Assembly (NCBI GenBank): GCA_035508495.1
Contig: DATJMX010000052.1
Coordinates: 62,001-126,000, forward strand
Direction: 5' to 3'
Origin: Candidatus Binataceae bacterium
GTDB lineage: Bacteria > Desulfobacterota > Binatia > Binatales > Binataceae
DNA length: 64,000 nucleotides
Part shown: piece by piece, positions 52,239 to 63,621 of the stretch
How the letters are laid out: every line of letters starts with the position of its first letter
Numbering within the stretch: position 1 is the stretch's first letter
Made by a program: the position numbers and the translations under genes
Notes under the pieces: model-generated
What the model was told of the DNA's origin: nothing
What the model saw: the letters and a program-made list of their open reading frames with translations, nothing else
Database searches by the model: none

Positions 52239-53570
52239 TTAGTGGCTCTCCTCCAGGCGCGCTGGGGTGAAGAAATCCTTGTCCACTACCCCGGAATTGA
52301 TGTACCAGCATTCGCTGTTGCCGCTGGTGCTCGGCGAGTACACCGTCGTCGAGAAGCCTGTAGTCACATCCTCATCGACCATCGCGGTCTGGAACATCCG
52401 CTTGTAGGGCCAGACCGCCACGCGGGCGTATGGCGTCGAACGATCGCGGTAGGCATGGAAGGTCGCAATCGTTTTCCACAACTCGCCGTTGGGGTGAAAC
52501 AGATCCGAGGCCGTGATGAACCAGCCTTCGGAATCGATATACAGAATCCGGCGCGGGACGATTACCTGGTCGGAGAGCGGCGAGCGCGGCTTGGCGTCGG
52601 CCTCGATAATATACACGTTGCGCATCTGCCAGTTCTCCGGACAGACGCTGCGGCCGCCGTCGTAAGGGCACGGCTGCTCGGGCGAGTTCGCCGCGTCGGT
52701 CACCGCGAGCATCGGACGCTCGCCCAGCAACCGATAGCTATAGTCGGTTAACTTCGCGTCGAAGCCGAACGAGGAATCCGGATCGAGCGTTGAGGCATAA
52801 GTCGTTGCCCCCGCTACTCCGCCCGCGGACGAGCCTGCACCGCCCCGCGACGCAACGCCAAAAGCGTCGGAGAGTTCAGTCGCAGGCAGACGGCGCAGCC
52901 GCCGAGTTTCCGGGCTGTACTCCCATACCTGATCTTCGACGTTGGGCTGCACGAAACCTTCGCGCACGATTCCCGCGCCGTGCATCTCCTCGGGCTCGAG
53001 CACCGGGAAAACGCCCGAGCGATACGCAATGCCGGTCTGGTAGATATCGTTATCGATCGGCATAGGCGCGACTTCAGTACGGCCGATACTCTTGTAAAAC
53101 CCAAAGTTACCAAAGGTCATCGCTTCGACGGATCCGCTTTGCCCCGGGCGATGACTGATCACCTGGACATTGCGCGCATCGACATCGTCGGTATAGAGCG
53201 GGCGGAACTCGAAGTTCCACATGATCTTCTGCGCCGCGTATGGATCGTTAACATCGACCAGCGGGAACGGCAGGCCGGCCTTGTAGTTCTGGATATTGCC
53301 GCCGACGGTGAGCTGAACTTGCGGCGAGTATTGCTCAGTCGCGGCTCTGTAGGGCGGCGGCCAGTCAAGATGAGTAGTCGGAACAATCTTCATGACCATG
53401 CCCTGCTGCACGAGCATGTAATTTCCGGGACTCACGAGATTTGCGACCTTCGTCGCGTTGGCACGGGTGATGACGTCGCCGGGTCTGACCTGCGCGCTCG
53501 CTGTCGCCGCGATGACGAGAATCGACGCGGATGCGAACGCAAGCATCAATTGAGAACGGAATCCCTTCAT
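52239..53570 (-). CDS. DUF1329 family exported protein
   Basis: 443 residues. A signal peptide (MKGFRSQLMLAFASASILV, cleavage near ATASAQ) is followed by the DUF1329 domain: RPGDVITRANATKVANLVSPG, VKNVQ-like loops, a DVNDPYAAQKIMWNFEFRP block and late repeats around KLTDYSYRLLGERPML. Members are outer-membrane or periplasmic proteins of lipid or hydrocarbon-using Gram-negative bacteria, with a LolA-like fold predicted by analogy. No partner gene (often an RND transporter of the MmpL/HpnN type) is next to it. Confidence 0.85.
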   Translation of the reverse strand: MKGFRSQLMLAFASASILVIAATASAQVRPGDVITRANATKVANLVSPGNYMLVQQGMVMKIVPTTHLDWPPPYRAATEQYSPQVQLTVGGNIQNYKAGLPFPLVDVNDPYAAQKIMWNFEFRPLYTDDVDARNVQVISHRPGQSGSVEAMTFGNFGFYKSIGRTEVAPMPIDNDIYQTGIAYRSGVFPVLEPEEMHGAGIVREGFVQPNVEDQVWEYSPETRRLRRLPATELSDAFGVASRGGAGSSAGGVAGATTYASTLDPDSSFGFDAKLTDYSYRLLGERPMLAVTDAANSPEQPCPYDGGRSVCPENWQMRNVYIIEADAKPRSPLSDQVIVPRRILYIDSEGWFITASDLFHPNGELWKTIATFHAYRDRSTPYARVAVWPYKRMFQTAMVDEDVTTGFSTTVYSPSTSGNSECWYINSGVVDKDFFTPARLEESH

Positions 53571-53875
53571 ATGCCTGTACCTCGAGTGGCGCCTTGCGCG
53601 CCTGTGGCGGTGTGAATCGACGCGCGGTGAATACTCGCCGCTGACAGGAACAGAGCAAATCGCAGACCATCGCCGTCACGATCTTGGATGCAGATGCACG
53701 CGATGAAGGTACGCAAATGCTGATCGCGGAAGCTCCTGAATAGCCTCGCGCGCGGCTGGAGCCGCAGGCGCAAGCCGCAGGCGCAAGCCGTAGGCGCAAG
53801 CCGTAGGCGCAAGCCGCAAATCGGGAGAGGCTATTCAGCAGCGCAGGCGATTTTTGGAAAAGTACCTCGCCGGGC
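53571..53875. other. Intergenic region between DUF1329 and flavoprotein genes
   Basis: 305 bases without a gene. Its main content is the repeat element described at 53736-53838. The remaining sequence has no clear promoter that I can assign, although the DUF1329 promoter must lie at 53571 or beyond on the minus strand. Confidence 0.4.
53736..53838. repeat. Four 13-bp tandem repeats inside a 12-bp inverted repeat
   Basis: CTGAATAGCCTC (53736-53747) and GAGGCTATTCAG (53827-53838) are perfect inverted repeats of each other, 79 bases apart. Between them are four consecutive 13-mers (53761-53812): two of GCCGCAGGCGCAA and two of GCCGTAGGCGCAA, plus a partial fifth. The overall form is a long stem with a repetitive loop, such as a miniature mobile element or structured RNA would show. 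Confidence 0.7.
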
Positions 53876-55048
53876 TTAAACGGCCTGTCCAGCCGACCAG
53901 CCGCTGGACCATGCCCACTGGAAGTTGTAGCCGCCTAGCCATCCTGTCACGTCGACGGCTTCGCCGATTATGTAGAGGCGCGGCACTTTCCGCGATTCCA
54001 TCGTTTTCGACGAAAGCTCGTCGGTGTCTATTCCACCGACCGTCACTTCCGCTTTCGCAAATCCTTCCGAGCCCAATGGTGTCAGATGCCACCGCTTGAG
54101 GCCTTCGCTTGCCTGGATAATCACGCGATCGGGGAGATTTGCTATTGCACCCGATGGAAATGAATCGGCGATCGCATTGGCAAGGCGGCCTGGAAGAAGT
54201 TCGCCCAAAATGGTCTTAAGCTCAGCTTTCGGACGAGTCCGCTTGCGATCCTTCAGGAGAGCTTCGGCGTCGATCGCCGGAGTCAGATCGATCGAAATTG
54301 AATCGCCCGCGCGCCAATACGATGAGATCTGAAGTATCGCCGGCCCCGACAAGCCGCGATGCGTGAACAGGATACTTTCATGGAAGCTCGCGCGGCCGCA
54401 TGAGACGATCGCATCGCTCGAGACGCCGCTGAGCGATCGGCAAAGCTCCAACGTGTCCGACTCGAACGTGAGCGGGACGAGTCCCGCGCGCGGCCCGACT
54501 ATCTTCAGTCCGAAGCGGCGCGCGATATCGTAGCTGAAGCCGCTCGCACCCATCTTCGGAATCGAAAGGCCGCCGCTCGCGAGCACTACTGCCTTGGCGG
54601 TGAATATCTCCTTGTCGGTTTCGATTCGGAAGCGGTCGCTTTTCATAATATCGCGGACCCGATAGCCGCAGCGCAAATCGACATGCCCCGCGGCGCACTC
54701 GTTTAGGAGCATCGCAAGGATTTCGCGCGCAGAACCATCACAGAAAAGCTGGCCGAGAGTCTTTTCGTGATAGCCAATCCGATGGCGCTCAACGAGCGCG
54801 ACAAAATCACGCTCCGAGTAGCGGCTCAGCGCCGACTTGCAGAAGTGCGGATTGCTCGAGATGAAATTCGCCGCGCTGACCTCGAGATTGGTGAAATTGC
54901 ATCGCCCACCGCCCGAGATGAGGATCTTCGCGCCCGGCTCGCGATTATGCTCGAGCAGCAGCACACGCCGCCCGCGCTGCCCCGCCGTCATCGCGCACAT
55001 CAGCCCGGCCGCACCAGCGCCGATTATCACCGCATCGAAGTCAGTCAC
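53876..55048 (-). CDS. HI0933/BaiN-like flavoprotein
   Basis: 390 residues from a GTG. A FAD-binding Rossmann fold begins it (VIIGAGAAGLMCAMTAGQRG), followed by ISGGGRCNFTN, which is a family signature, and SGGLSIPKMGASGFSYDIA. Near the end, VGGIDTDELSSKTMESRKVP and GGYNFQWAWSSGWSAG are typical. Members include the BaiN bile-acid reductase and RdsA; the actual reaction here is unknown. Although it follows the PDH genes it is not E3: it has no redox CxxxxC. Confidence 0.9.
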   Translation of the reverse strand: MTDFDAVIIGAGAAGLMCAMTAGQRGRRVLLLEHNREPGAKILISGGGRCNFTNLEVSAANFISSNPHFCKSALSRYSERDFVALVERHRIGYHEKTLGQLFCDGSAREILAMLLNECAAGHVDLRCGYRVRDIMKSDRFRIETDKEIFTAKAVVLASGGLSIPKMGASGFSYDIARRFGLKIVGPRAGLVPLTFESDTLELCRSLSGVSSDAIVSCGRASFHESILFTHRGLSGPAILQISSYWRAGDSISIDLTPAIDAEALLKDRKRTRPKAELKTILGELLPGRLANAIADSFPSGAIANLPDRVIIQASEGLKRWHLTPLGSEGFAKAEVTVGGIDTDELSSKTMESRKVPRLYIIGEAVDVTGWLGGYNFQWAWSSGWSAGQAV

Positions 55049-55050
55049 AG

Positions 55051-55115
55051 AAAACCACTAAGAACACAAAGACACTAAGGATAAAACTTTGTGCCTTCGT
55101 GCCCTTGGTGGTGAG
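55051..55115. repeat. Imperfect hairpin repeat between flavoprotein and E2 genes
   Basis: ACCACTAAG (55054-55062) can pair with CTTGGTGGT (55104-55112) with one T-G pair, and CACAAAG (55065-55071) pairs perfectly with CTTTGTG (55087-55093). The type CCACCAAG...CACAAAG is found dispersed in many environmental genomes as a repeated palindrome. It lies in the 83-base gap between the stop of aceF and the start of the flavoprotein gene. Confidence 0.5.
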
Positions 55116-55131
55116 TTCTGATTCCGGATCT

Positions 55132-56475
55132 TCAAAGCAGCGCGCGCCGCAGATCCGCCATCAGGCCGCCGAAGTAAGTGATGAACCGCGCCGCCATCGC
55201 ACCGTCGATCACGCGATGGTCATATGAAAGCGACAGCGGCACGACGAGGCGCGGCACGAACGCATCCCCGCGCCAGACCGGCTTGCGCGTCACGCGCGAG
55301 ACGCCGAGCACGGCGACTTCGGGCGCGTTGATGATCGGCGAGAAATGCGACCCGCCGATTCCGCCGAGGCTCGACACCGTGAAGCATCCGCCCTGGATGT
55401 CTGCCGGCCTGAGTTTGCCTTCGCGTGCCGTCGCCGCCAGCGCCGCAGTCTCGCGCGCGATCTGCATGACGCCCTTCTTATCGACGTCGCGAATCACCGG
55501 CACCACAAGGCCTTCGGGCGTATCGGCAGCAAATCCAAAATGAAAGTACTTCTTTAAGATTAAATTATCGCCGTCGAGCGACGAGTTGAACTCCGGATAT
55601 TCGATGAGCGCCTGCACCAGCGCCTTCAGCACGAATGCGAGCAACGTGATGCGGACGCCGTCGTTCTTGCGCGCGGCATTGATCTCGGCGCGGAACACCT
55701 CGAGGTCGGTGACATCGGCCTCGTCGAACTGCGTGACGTGCGGGATCATCACCCAGTTGCGCGCGAGGTTGGTCTTCGAGATGCGCCGGATGCGCGAGAG
55801 CTGGCGCATTTCGATTTCGCCGAACTTGGTGAAATCAAGTTTCGGCCACGGCGCGAGATCGAAGCCCGGTGCGACCGAGGTGCGAGCTGCGCCACCCGAA
55901 GACATCGCGGCTTTGACGAACTTCTCGACGTCGGTGCGGAAGATGCGCCCGTTCATCCCGGTGCCGGCGACCTGCGTCAGATCGACGCCAAGCTCGCGCG
56001 CGAATTTGCGCACCGCCGGACTAGCATGCGGCCGCTTTCCAACTTGGGCCGGTGCCGATTCGCTAGCGGCCTGGATCGAGATCACCTTGGCCGACTGCGG
56101 CGGCGCAGCTTTGGTGCTCTCCGCGCGCTGAATCGCAACTGACGAGGCCTGCACCGTGGGCGGCGCCGTCGCAACATGCTTCATCTGCGGCGCCTGCGCA
56201 GGAGCAACCGCCCCATCCGATGCCGCCGCAGTATCGCCGTCGGTTTCGATTACGACGAGCGCCGAGCCCTCGGAAATGCGGTCGCCGACTTTGACTTTGA
56301 GCTCTTTGATGACGCCGGTTTCGCTCGACGGCACTTCCATCGAGGCCTTGTCGGATTCGATGGTAATGATCGAATCGTCAACCTTGATCTTGTCGCCGGG
56401 CTTGACCATCACCTCGACGACTTCGACGTCCGAGAAATCGCCGATATCGGGAAGCTTTACTGCAACCGTCGCCAT
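55132..56475 (-). CDS. aceF: Pyruvate dehydrogenase E2, dihydrolipoamide acetyltransferase
   Basis: 447 residues. One lipoyl domain is at the N-terminus, with the lipoylated Lys in TIESDKASMEVPS; an Ala/Pro/Gln linker follows, then an E3/E1-binding domain (HASPAVRKFARELGVDLTQV) and a catalytic domain of about 230 residues with the HxxxD motif in SYDHRVIDGAMA near the C-terminus. It transfers the acetyl group to CoA. E. coli AceF has three lipoyl domains, so this is a short version. It starts four bases after aceE. Confidence 0.94.
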   Translation of the reverse strand: MATVAVKLPDIGDFSDVEVVEVMVKPGDKIKVDDSIITIESDKASMEVPSSETGVIKELKVKVGDRISEGSALVVIETDGDTAAASDGAVAPAQAPQMKHVATAPPTVQASSVAIQRAESTKAAPPQSAKVISIQAASESAPAQVGKRPHASPAVRKFARELGVDLTQVAGTGMNGRIFRTDVEKFVKAAMSSGGAARTSVAPGFDLAPWPKLDFTKFGEIEMRQLSRIRRISKTNLARNWVMIPHVTQFDEADVTDLEVFRAEINAARKNDGVRITLLAFVLKALVQALIEYPEFNSSLDGDNLILKKYFHFGFAADTPEGLVVPVIRDVDKKGVMQIARETAALAATAREGKLRPADIQGGCFTVSSLGGIGGSHFSPIINAPEVAVLGVSRVTRKPVWRGDAFVPRLVVPLSLSYDHRVIDGAMAARFITYFGGLMADLRRALL

Positions 56476-56479
56476 CGCA

Positions 56480-59143
<2,664 letters not shown>

Positions 59144-59347
59144 CCGACTGCATGATTCCGCTGCGTTCAGACTTGCCGCGATCGCGGAGTCTCCGCGCCG
59201 CGGCTCCTCTTTCGAGCGTACCGAAACTAAGCCTCAAAACCCACCCCGGGTCCGCGTCCGGCGCGGCTCCTAGTACCAAAGTGCAATTGCGGCAAACTTG
59301 AGACAAACCTACCGTGATTCCGCAACCAACTCGGTGCGGAGTATTGG

Positions 59348-60112
59348 ATGAAGGCTCGCAAGGCAACTTGTCTGGTGGTGTGCTCGATACTCGCGGCCGT
59401 CCTCGCCAGCGGATGCTCGGAAACCTCCAAACCGGGGCCCAACGTCATGCAGCGGATGGAGGGCGAGACGCCCGCGCTGCCGACCGGCAACGGCTTCTTC
59501 GGCGCTCAGTATTCGCTGCTCAAACCCGGGCAGGAGGGACAGGCGGCGCTGGGGTACGTCAATCCTGACGCGAAGTGGAGCTCGTACGACAAGGTGATGC
59601 TCGAGCCGGTCGAGTTTTGGGACGGCGAGAATTCGAGCGTCTCCCCTTCCGATCAACACATGTTGACGGCCTATTTCTACAATGAGTTGAAAGAGAACCT
59701 GCAAACGGACTTCACGCTGGTCGACCAGGGTGGGCCGGGGGTGATCGTGGTCCAGGTCGCGCTCATCAATGCCAAGGCGGCGACGCCCGTGATGCGCTCC
59801 GTGTCGCTGGTCGTCCCGCAAATCCGGCTGGTCAACTCGCTGCAATCACTCGCGACTGGCAGTTACGCGTTCGTCGGATCCGCGGAAGCAGGCTGGAAGG
59901 TGACCGATGCGCAAAACGGCGAGCTGCTGGGCGCGGCGCTCGATCAGCGCGAAGGCGGCACCGCGCTCAGCTCGGCAGCGCAATGGCAATGGGGTGATGC
60001 CGAAAACGCCATGAACCTGTGGGCGCAGAAGACCGCCGCGCGCCTCGAGCAACTGCGCACGGGCGGCGCGGCCTCACCCTCGCCGGCAGCAAGTCCCGCG
60101 GCGGCGCAATGA
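59348..60112 (+). CDS. DUF3313-like lipoprotein
   Basis: 254 residues. Lipobox LASGC with Cys23 follows a hydrophobic signal. The central section (KWSSYDKVMLEPVEFWDGEN, YFYNELKENLQTDFTLVDQ, GWKVTDAQNGELLGAALDQ) matches the DUF3313 domain. A Ser/Pro/Ala tail closes it. Its TGA overlaps the ATG of the BON gene (ATGA at 60109-60112), which indicates coupling. It is 204 bases from the divergent aceE start. Function unknown; envelope-stress or outer-membrane maintenance is a guess. Confidence 0.75.
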   Translation: MKARKATCLVVCSILAAVLASGCSETSKPGPNVMQRMEGETPALPTGNGFFGAQYSLLKPGQEGQAALGYVNPDAKWSSYDKVMLEPVEFWDGENSSVSPSDQHMLTAYFYNELKENLQTDFTLVDQGGPGVIVVQVALINAKAATPVMRSVSLVVPQIRLVNSLQSLATGSYAFVGSAEAGWKVTDAQNGELLGAALDQREGGTALSSAAQWQWGDAENAMNLWAQKTAARLEQLRTGGAASPSPAASPAAAQ

Positions 60113-60630
60113 TCATGAATCGAAATAGCAGTTCGACAATTTTCGCGCGGTTGTCTGTTGCGGCATTCGCAATCGCCCTAGCGCTCGCGATACCGCGCGC
60201 GGCTCGTGCCGACGCCAGCACCGTGCTCATGAACCGAGTGCAATACGCACTCGCCGCCAATACCAACCTCAACGGCGCCTCATGCTATGTCGTCTCGCCC
60301 GGAGTCGTCGTTCTCTACGGCACCGTCTTCAACGACAAAGATCGCGATCTCGCAGAATCGACGGCACGCGGCGTGCGCGGGGTGCATAAGGTTGTCAACA
60401 CCTTGCGGACTTCGACGGGCAAGTGGCTCGAGCAGGAATCACGCATCAATGACACCTTGTTGCTCAATGGTTTCAACAGCGTGCAGGTGCGCGTAATCGC
60501 CAACCAGGCCTACCTATCCGGCACAGTGTCGAGCCCGGGCGAGGAGCAACGAGCAATACGGACGGTTAGTTCCGTGTCGAACTTGCAGGTTGTCAACTTC
60601 ATGCGCGTGGTGCCGGGCTCGATTTTTTAG
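60109..60630 (+). CDS. Exported BON-domain protein
   Basis: 173 residues from ATG 60109. A signal peptide (SVAAFAIALALAIPRAARA) ends near residue 34. Two BON-like repeats follow (LMNRVQYALAANTNLNG to VVNTLRTS, then SRINDTLLLNGFNSVQVRVI to QVVNFMRVV), each with GxVxLxG-type turns. BON domains of the OsmY type bind phospholipid or outer-membrane surfaces. It lies in one run with the DUF3313 lipoprotein and precedes the efflux operon by 49 bases, which include a GAAGG-AAATCA-CCTTC hairpin. Confidence 0.8.
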   Translation: MIMNRNSSSTIFARLSVAAFAIALALAIPRAARADASTVLMNRVQYALAANTNLNGASCYVVSPGVVVLYGTVFNDKDRDLAESTARGVRGVHKVVNTLRTSTGKWLEQESRINDTLLLNGFNSVQVRVIANQAYLSGTVSSPGEEQRAIRTVSSVSNLQVVNFMRVVPGSIF

Positions 60631-60679
60631 CTGTCGCCCAATGTGACCTGGACGAAGGAAATCACCTTCTAATCAGCTT

Positions 60680-62407
60680 ATGGGTGTGCTATCCAGTCTC
60701 GGACGCCCGGCCGCGGCGACAATCGGCGCGGCTATGCAACGTCGGCTCGGTCAGGCACACAGATTGAAATCGCGAGTCCGCTCAGATTCAGAGAGTCGTC
60801 AGCGCCGTCATCGCTTGGCGGCAGGATACGATACCAGAGCGTTCGTCCTGACCGTGCTGATCACGGTCATCGCGTTGGGCGGCGTGGGATGCATGATCGG
60901 GCCGAATTACAAACGCCCGCCTGCGCCGCTCGCCCAACAATGGAACGAAGTCGGCGACGCTTCGGTGAACACCAATAGCGAAGAATATGCTGACTGGTGG
61001 AATGTCTTTAACGATGCGGTTCTATCGCACCTGATCCAGATCGCGTACGCGCAAAACCTCACGCTTCGAACGGCCGGGGTCCGGGTTCTCGAATCGCGCG
61101 CGCAGTTGGGACTCGCGATCGGTGAATTCTACCCGCAGCAGCAATTTATAACCGCGGGGGTTTCATACAATCGAATCCCGATCGCGATCCCCTACAACCT
61201 CCTCAGCAATACCTACTGGACGGATTCGTTTGGCGCCCAGGCTTCATGGGAGATCGATGTGTGGGGCAAGTTGCGGCGCAACATCCAATCGGCCGATGAT
61301 GCTTTCCTCGCCTCCGTAGCCACCTATGACGATGCTCTGGTCACTCTCACCGGCGACGTGGCCGCGACCTATATTCAGGTTGAAACGCTCGCCAAACAGG
61401 TCGCGATCGCCAAAGAAAATGTCGAACGCCAGAAGGGCATCCTGAAAATTGTAATCGCCCGTCACGATGCCGGCGTCGTCACCGGGCGCGATGTCTATCA
61501 AGCCGAAAACGTGCTGGGGCAGACCGAAGCCAGCATCCCGCAATTGACTGCCCAGCTTCAGCAATCGAAGAACGCGCTCGCCGTGTTGCTCGGGATGCCG
61601 CCGGGAAGTCTCGACCAACTGCTCGCGAATTCCAAGGGCATCCCTGTCGCACCGGACTCGGTCAGCGTCGGAATTCCCGCCGATCTGCTGCGCCGCCGCC
61701 CCGACCTGCGCGAGGCCGAATTGCAGGCCGCCGCGCAATGCGCACAAATCGGGGTCGCCAAGGCGGATTTGCTGCCGGCCTTCACGCTCTTCGGCAACGT
61801 CAGCACCGTTGGCACCAATGTCGGACGCGGTCTGGAGAGCGTCTTCAACGGCGCCAGCCTTGCCTACTCGGTCGGACCTCAAGTGCAATGGAACCTGCTC
61901 AACTACGGGCAGATTACCAATAATGTCCGCGTCCAGGACGCCAAGTACCAGGAATTACTAATTGACTATCAGAACGCGGTACTCGTCGCGCAAAAAGACG
62001 TTGAAAACGGATTGTCAGCATACGTCGAGTCACGCGAGGCGGTTGGCTACCTCAAATACAGCGTCAAGGCGGCGGAGGGCGCGCTCAATATCGTCACGAT
62101 TCAGTATCGGGAAGGCACCCTCGATTTCACCGCGGTCCTGCTGGCTGAGCAGAATCTGCTCGCCGCGCAGAACGCGCTTGCTCAGGCCGAAGGGGCGGTA
62201 CCGCAAGGGCTGGTCGCAACCTATCGCGCGATGGGCGGCGGATGGCAGATTCGCGATGGTAATGATTTCGTCCCGCGTGCCACGCAAAACGAAATGGCGA
62301 ATCGTACGTACTGGGGGCGGCTCCTTACGCCGGATCTGATGAAGCCCAAGGCGCCGGGACTTCCCTCGCCAAAGGATGAACGGTTCCCGGTTCAGTTACC
62401 TGAGTAA
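60680..62407 (+). CDS. RND efflux outer-membrane lipoprotein (NodT/OprM-like)
   Basis: 575 residues in the open frame. The lipobox IALGGVGC places the lipidated Cys at residue 71, an unusually long leader; an ATG at 60734 shortens it to 52, and the true start is uncertain. The mature part has PNYKRPPAPLAQQWNE, the family start, and the two repeats of the TolC-like fold, e.g. ADWWNVFNDAVLSHLIQIAY and the second-half IPADLLRRRPDLREAELQAAA. It would form the outer-membrane exit channel of the tripartite pump completed by the next two genes. Confidence 0.92.
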   Translation: MGVLSSLGRPAAATIGAAMQRRLGQAHRLKSRVRSDSESRQRRHRLAAGYDTRAFVLTVLITVIALGGVGCMIGPNYKRPPAPLAQQWNEVGDASVNTNSEEYADWWNVFNDAVLSHLIQIAYAQNLTLRTAGVRVLESRAQLGLAIGEFYPQQQFITAGVSYNRIPIAIPYNLLSNTYWTDSFGAQASWEIDVWGKLRRNIQSADDAFLASVATYDDALVTLTGDVAATYIQVETLAKQVAIAKENVERQKGILKIVIARHDAGVVTGRDVYQAENVLGQTEASIPQLTAQLQQSKNALAVLLGMPPGSLDQLLANSKGIPVAPDSVSVGIPADLLRRRPDLREAELQAAAQCAQIGVAKADLLPAFTLFGNVSTVGTNVGRGLESVFNGASLAYSVGPQVQWNLLNYGQITNNVRVQDAKYQELLIDYQNAVLVAQKDVENGLSAYVESREAVGYLKYSVKAAEGALNIVTIQYREGTLDFTAVLLAEQNLLAAQNALAQAEGAVPQGLVATYRAMGGGWQIRDGNDFVPRATQNEMANRTYWGRLLTPDLMKPKAPGLPSPKDERFPVQLPE

Positions 62408-62417
62408 TGAGAAATTG

Positions 62418-63602
62418 ATGCAAGCAGAAAGAAAATTCCGAACGGCCGCAGCGACCTGGGCGCTCATCGCGGCAGCTTCGTTCGCCCTGCTCGTCTCAGG
62501 TTGCGGCAAGAAGCCCGAGAACGAGTCGGCGCCACCAGAGGTAACGGTGGCTACGCCCGAAACTCAGTCGGTTACTGATTATCTGGAATTTACCGGCAAC
62601 ACCGTCGCCACCGATTCAGTATCACTGGTCGCGCGCGTCGAAGGATATCTGGATAAAATCCATTTCATCGACGGCGCGACCGTAAAAAAGGGCGCCCTGC
62701 TCTTCACGATTCAGCAAGCTCAGTACATCGCGCAATTGCAGCAGGCCAAGTCCCAGGTCGAAGCGCAGAAGGCCGCGCTCTGGCACGCAACCACCGAACT
62801 TGCCCGCTACACCAGATTGCTCAAGCAGGATGCCGCCACGCAGACCGAAGTCGATCACTGGCACTATGAGAAGGATACCGCGGACGCCAATCTCAAGAGC
62901 GCAGAGGCTCAAGTGGTAATTGCCGATCTCAACCTCGACTACACTTCGGTGACGGCGCCCTTCGACGGACGGATGGGCCGCCATCTGGTCGATCCGGGCA
63001 ATCTCGTTGGTTCCCCGGGCAAGACGACCGTACTTGCCGAAATCAATCGAATCGATCCGATGTATGTCTATTTCACTATTTCCGAGCGCGACCTTCTGCG
63101 CATCATAGCCATAAATCACGGCCGCAATGCCTCGCGCGTGACCGCCCAACAAATTCCCGCTTACTTCGGTCTGCTGAACGAGTCTGGCTATCCGCGCGAA
63201 GGGCGTCTCGATTTCGCCTCGATCAGCGTCGCGCCGACCACGGGCACGCTCCAGCTGCGAGCGATATTTCCGAACAAGGAGCTCGACGTGCTTCCCGGTC
63301 TTTTCGTTCGGGTGCGAGTTCCTGCCCAGGAAAAGCGCGACGCGCTGCTGGTCCCGGGCGATGCCGTCAGCTTTGACCAGCAAGGTGAGTATGTACTCGT
63401 CGTCGACAGCAAAAATATAGTCGAGCGACGGACCGTCAAGACGGGCGCGCAGGTCGGCGACCGGCTGGTTATCGAGGAAGGTCTTAAGCCCGACGACAAG
63501 GTAATTGTCGAAGGTCTCCTCCAGGCAATTCCGGGTCACGAGGTTAATCCGCAGCAAGCGAGCGCCGCCACCGGCTCGACGCCGGATGCGGCCGCTCATT
63601 AG
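62418..63602 (+). CDS. RND efflux periplasmic adaptor (AcrA/MexA-like) lipoprotein
   Basis: 394 residues from ATG 62418, 10 bases after the channel gene stop. Lipobox LLVSGC with Cys29. Membrane-fusion features: SLVARVEGYLDKIHFIDGATVKKG (the lipoyl hinge, in two parts), a coiled-coil hairpin (QLQQAKSQVEAQKAALWHAT), the second half-motif LDYTSVTAPFDGRMG and the beta-barrel domain up to about residue 370. It bridges the inner-membrane pump and the outer channel. Confidence 0.94.
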   Translation: MQAERKFRTAAATWALIAAASFALLVSGCGKKPENESAPPEVTVATPETQSVTDYLEFTGNTVATDSVSLVARVEGYLDKIHFIDGATVKKGALLFTIQQAQYIAQLQQAKSQVEAQKAALWHATTELARYTRLLKQDAATQTEVDHWHYEKDTADANLKSAEAQVVIADLNLDYTSVTAPFDGRMGRHLVDPGNLVGSPGKTTVLAEINRIDPMYVYFTISERDLLRIIAINHGRNASRVTAQQIPAYFGLLNESGYPREGRLDFASISVAPTTGTLQLRAIFPNKELDVLPGLFVRVRVPAQEKRDALLVPGDAVSFDQQGEYVLVVDSKNIVERRTVKTGAQVGDRLVIEEGLKPDDKVIVEGLLQAIPGHEVNPQQASAATGSTPDAAAH

Positions 63603-63621
63603 GCAGTCGCCGAGGCGCTGA

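Noticed and set aside
53761..53820. CRISPR array
   Set aside because: The 13-bp units are directly adjacent with no spacers, and no cas gene is present.
53876..55048. Dihydrolipoamide dehydrogenase (E3) next to aceF
   Set aside because: The flavoprotein lacks the CxxxxC redox motif and instead has the SGGGRCNFTN signature of the HI0933/BaiN family.
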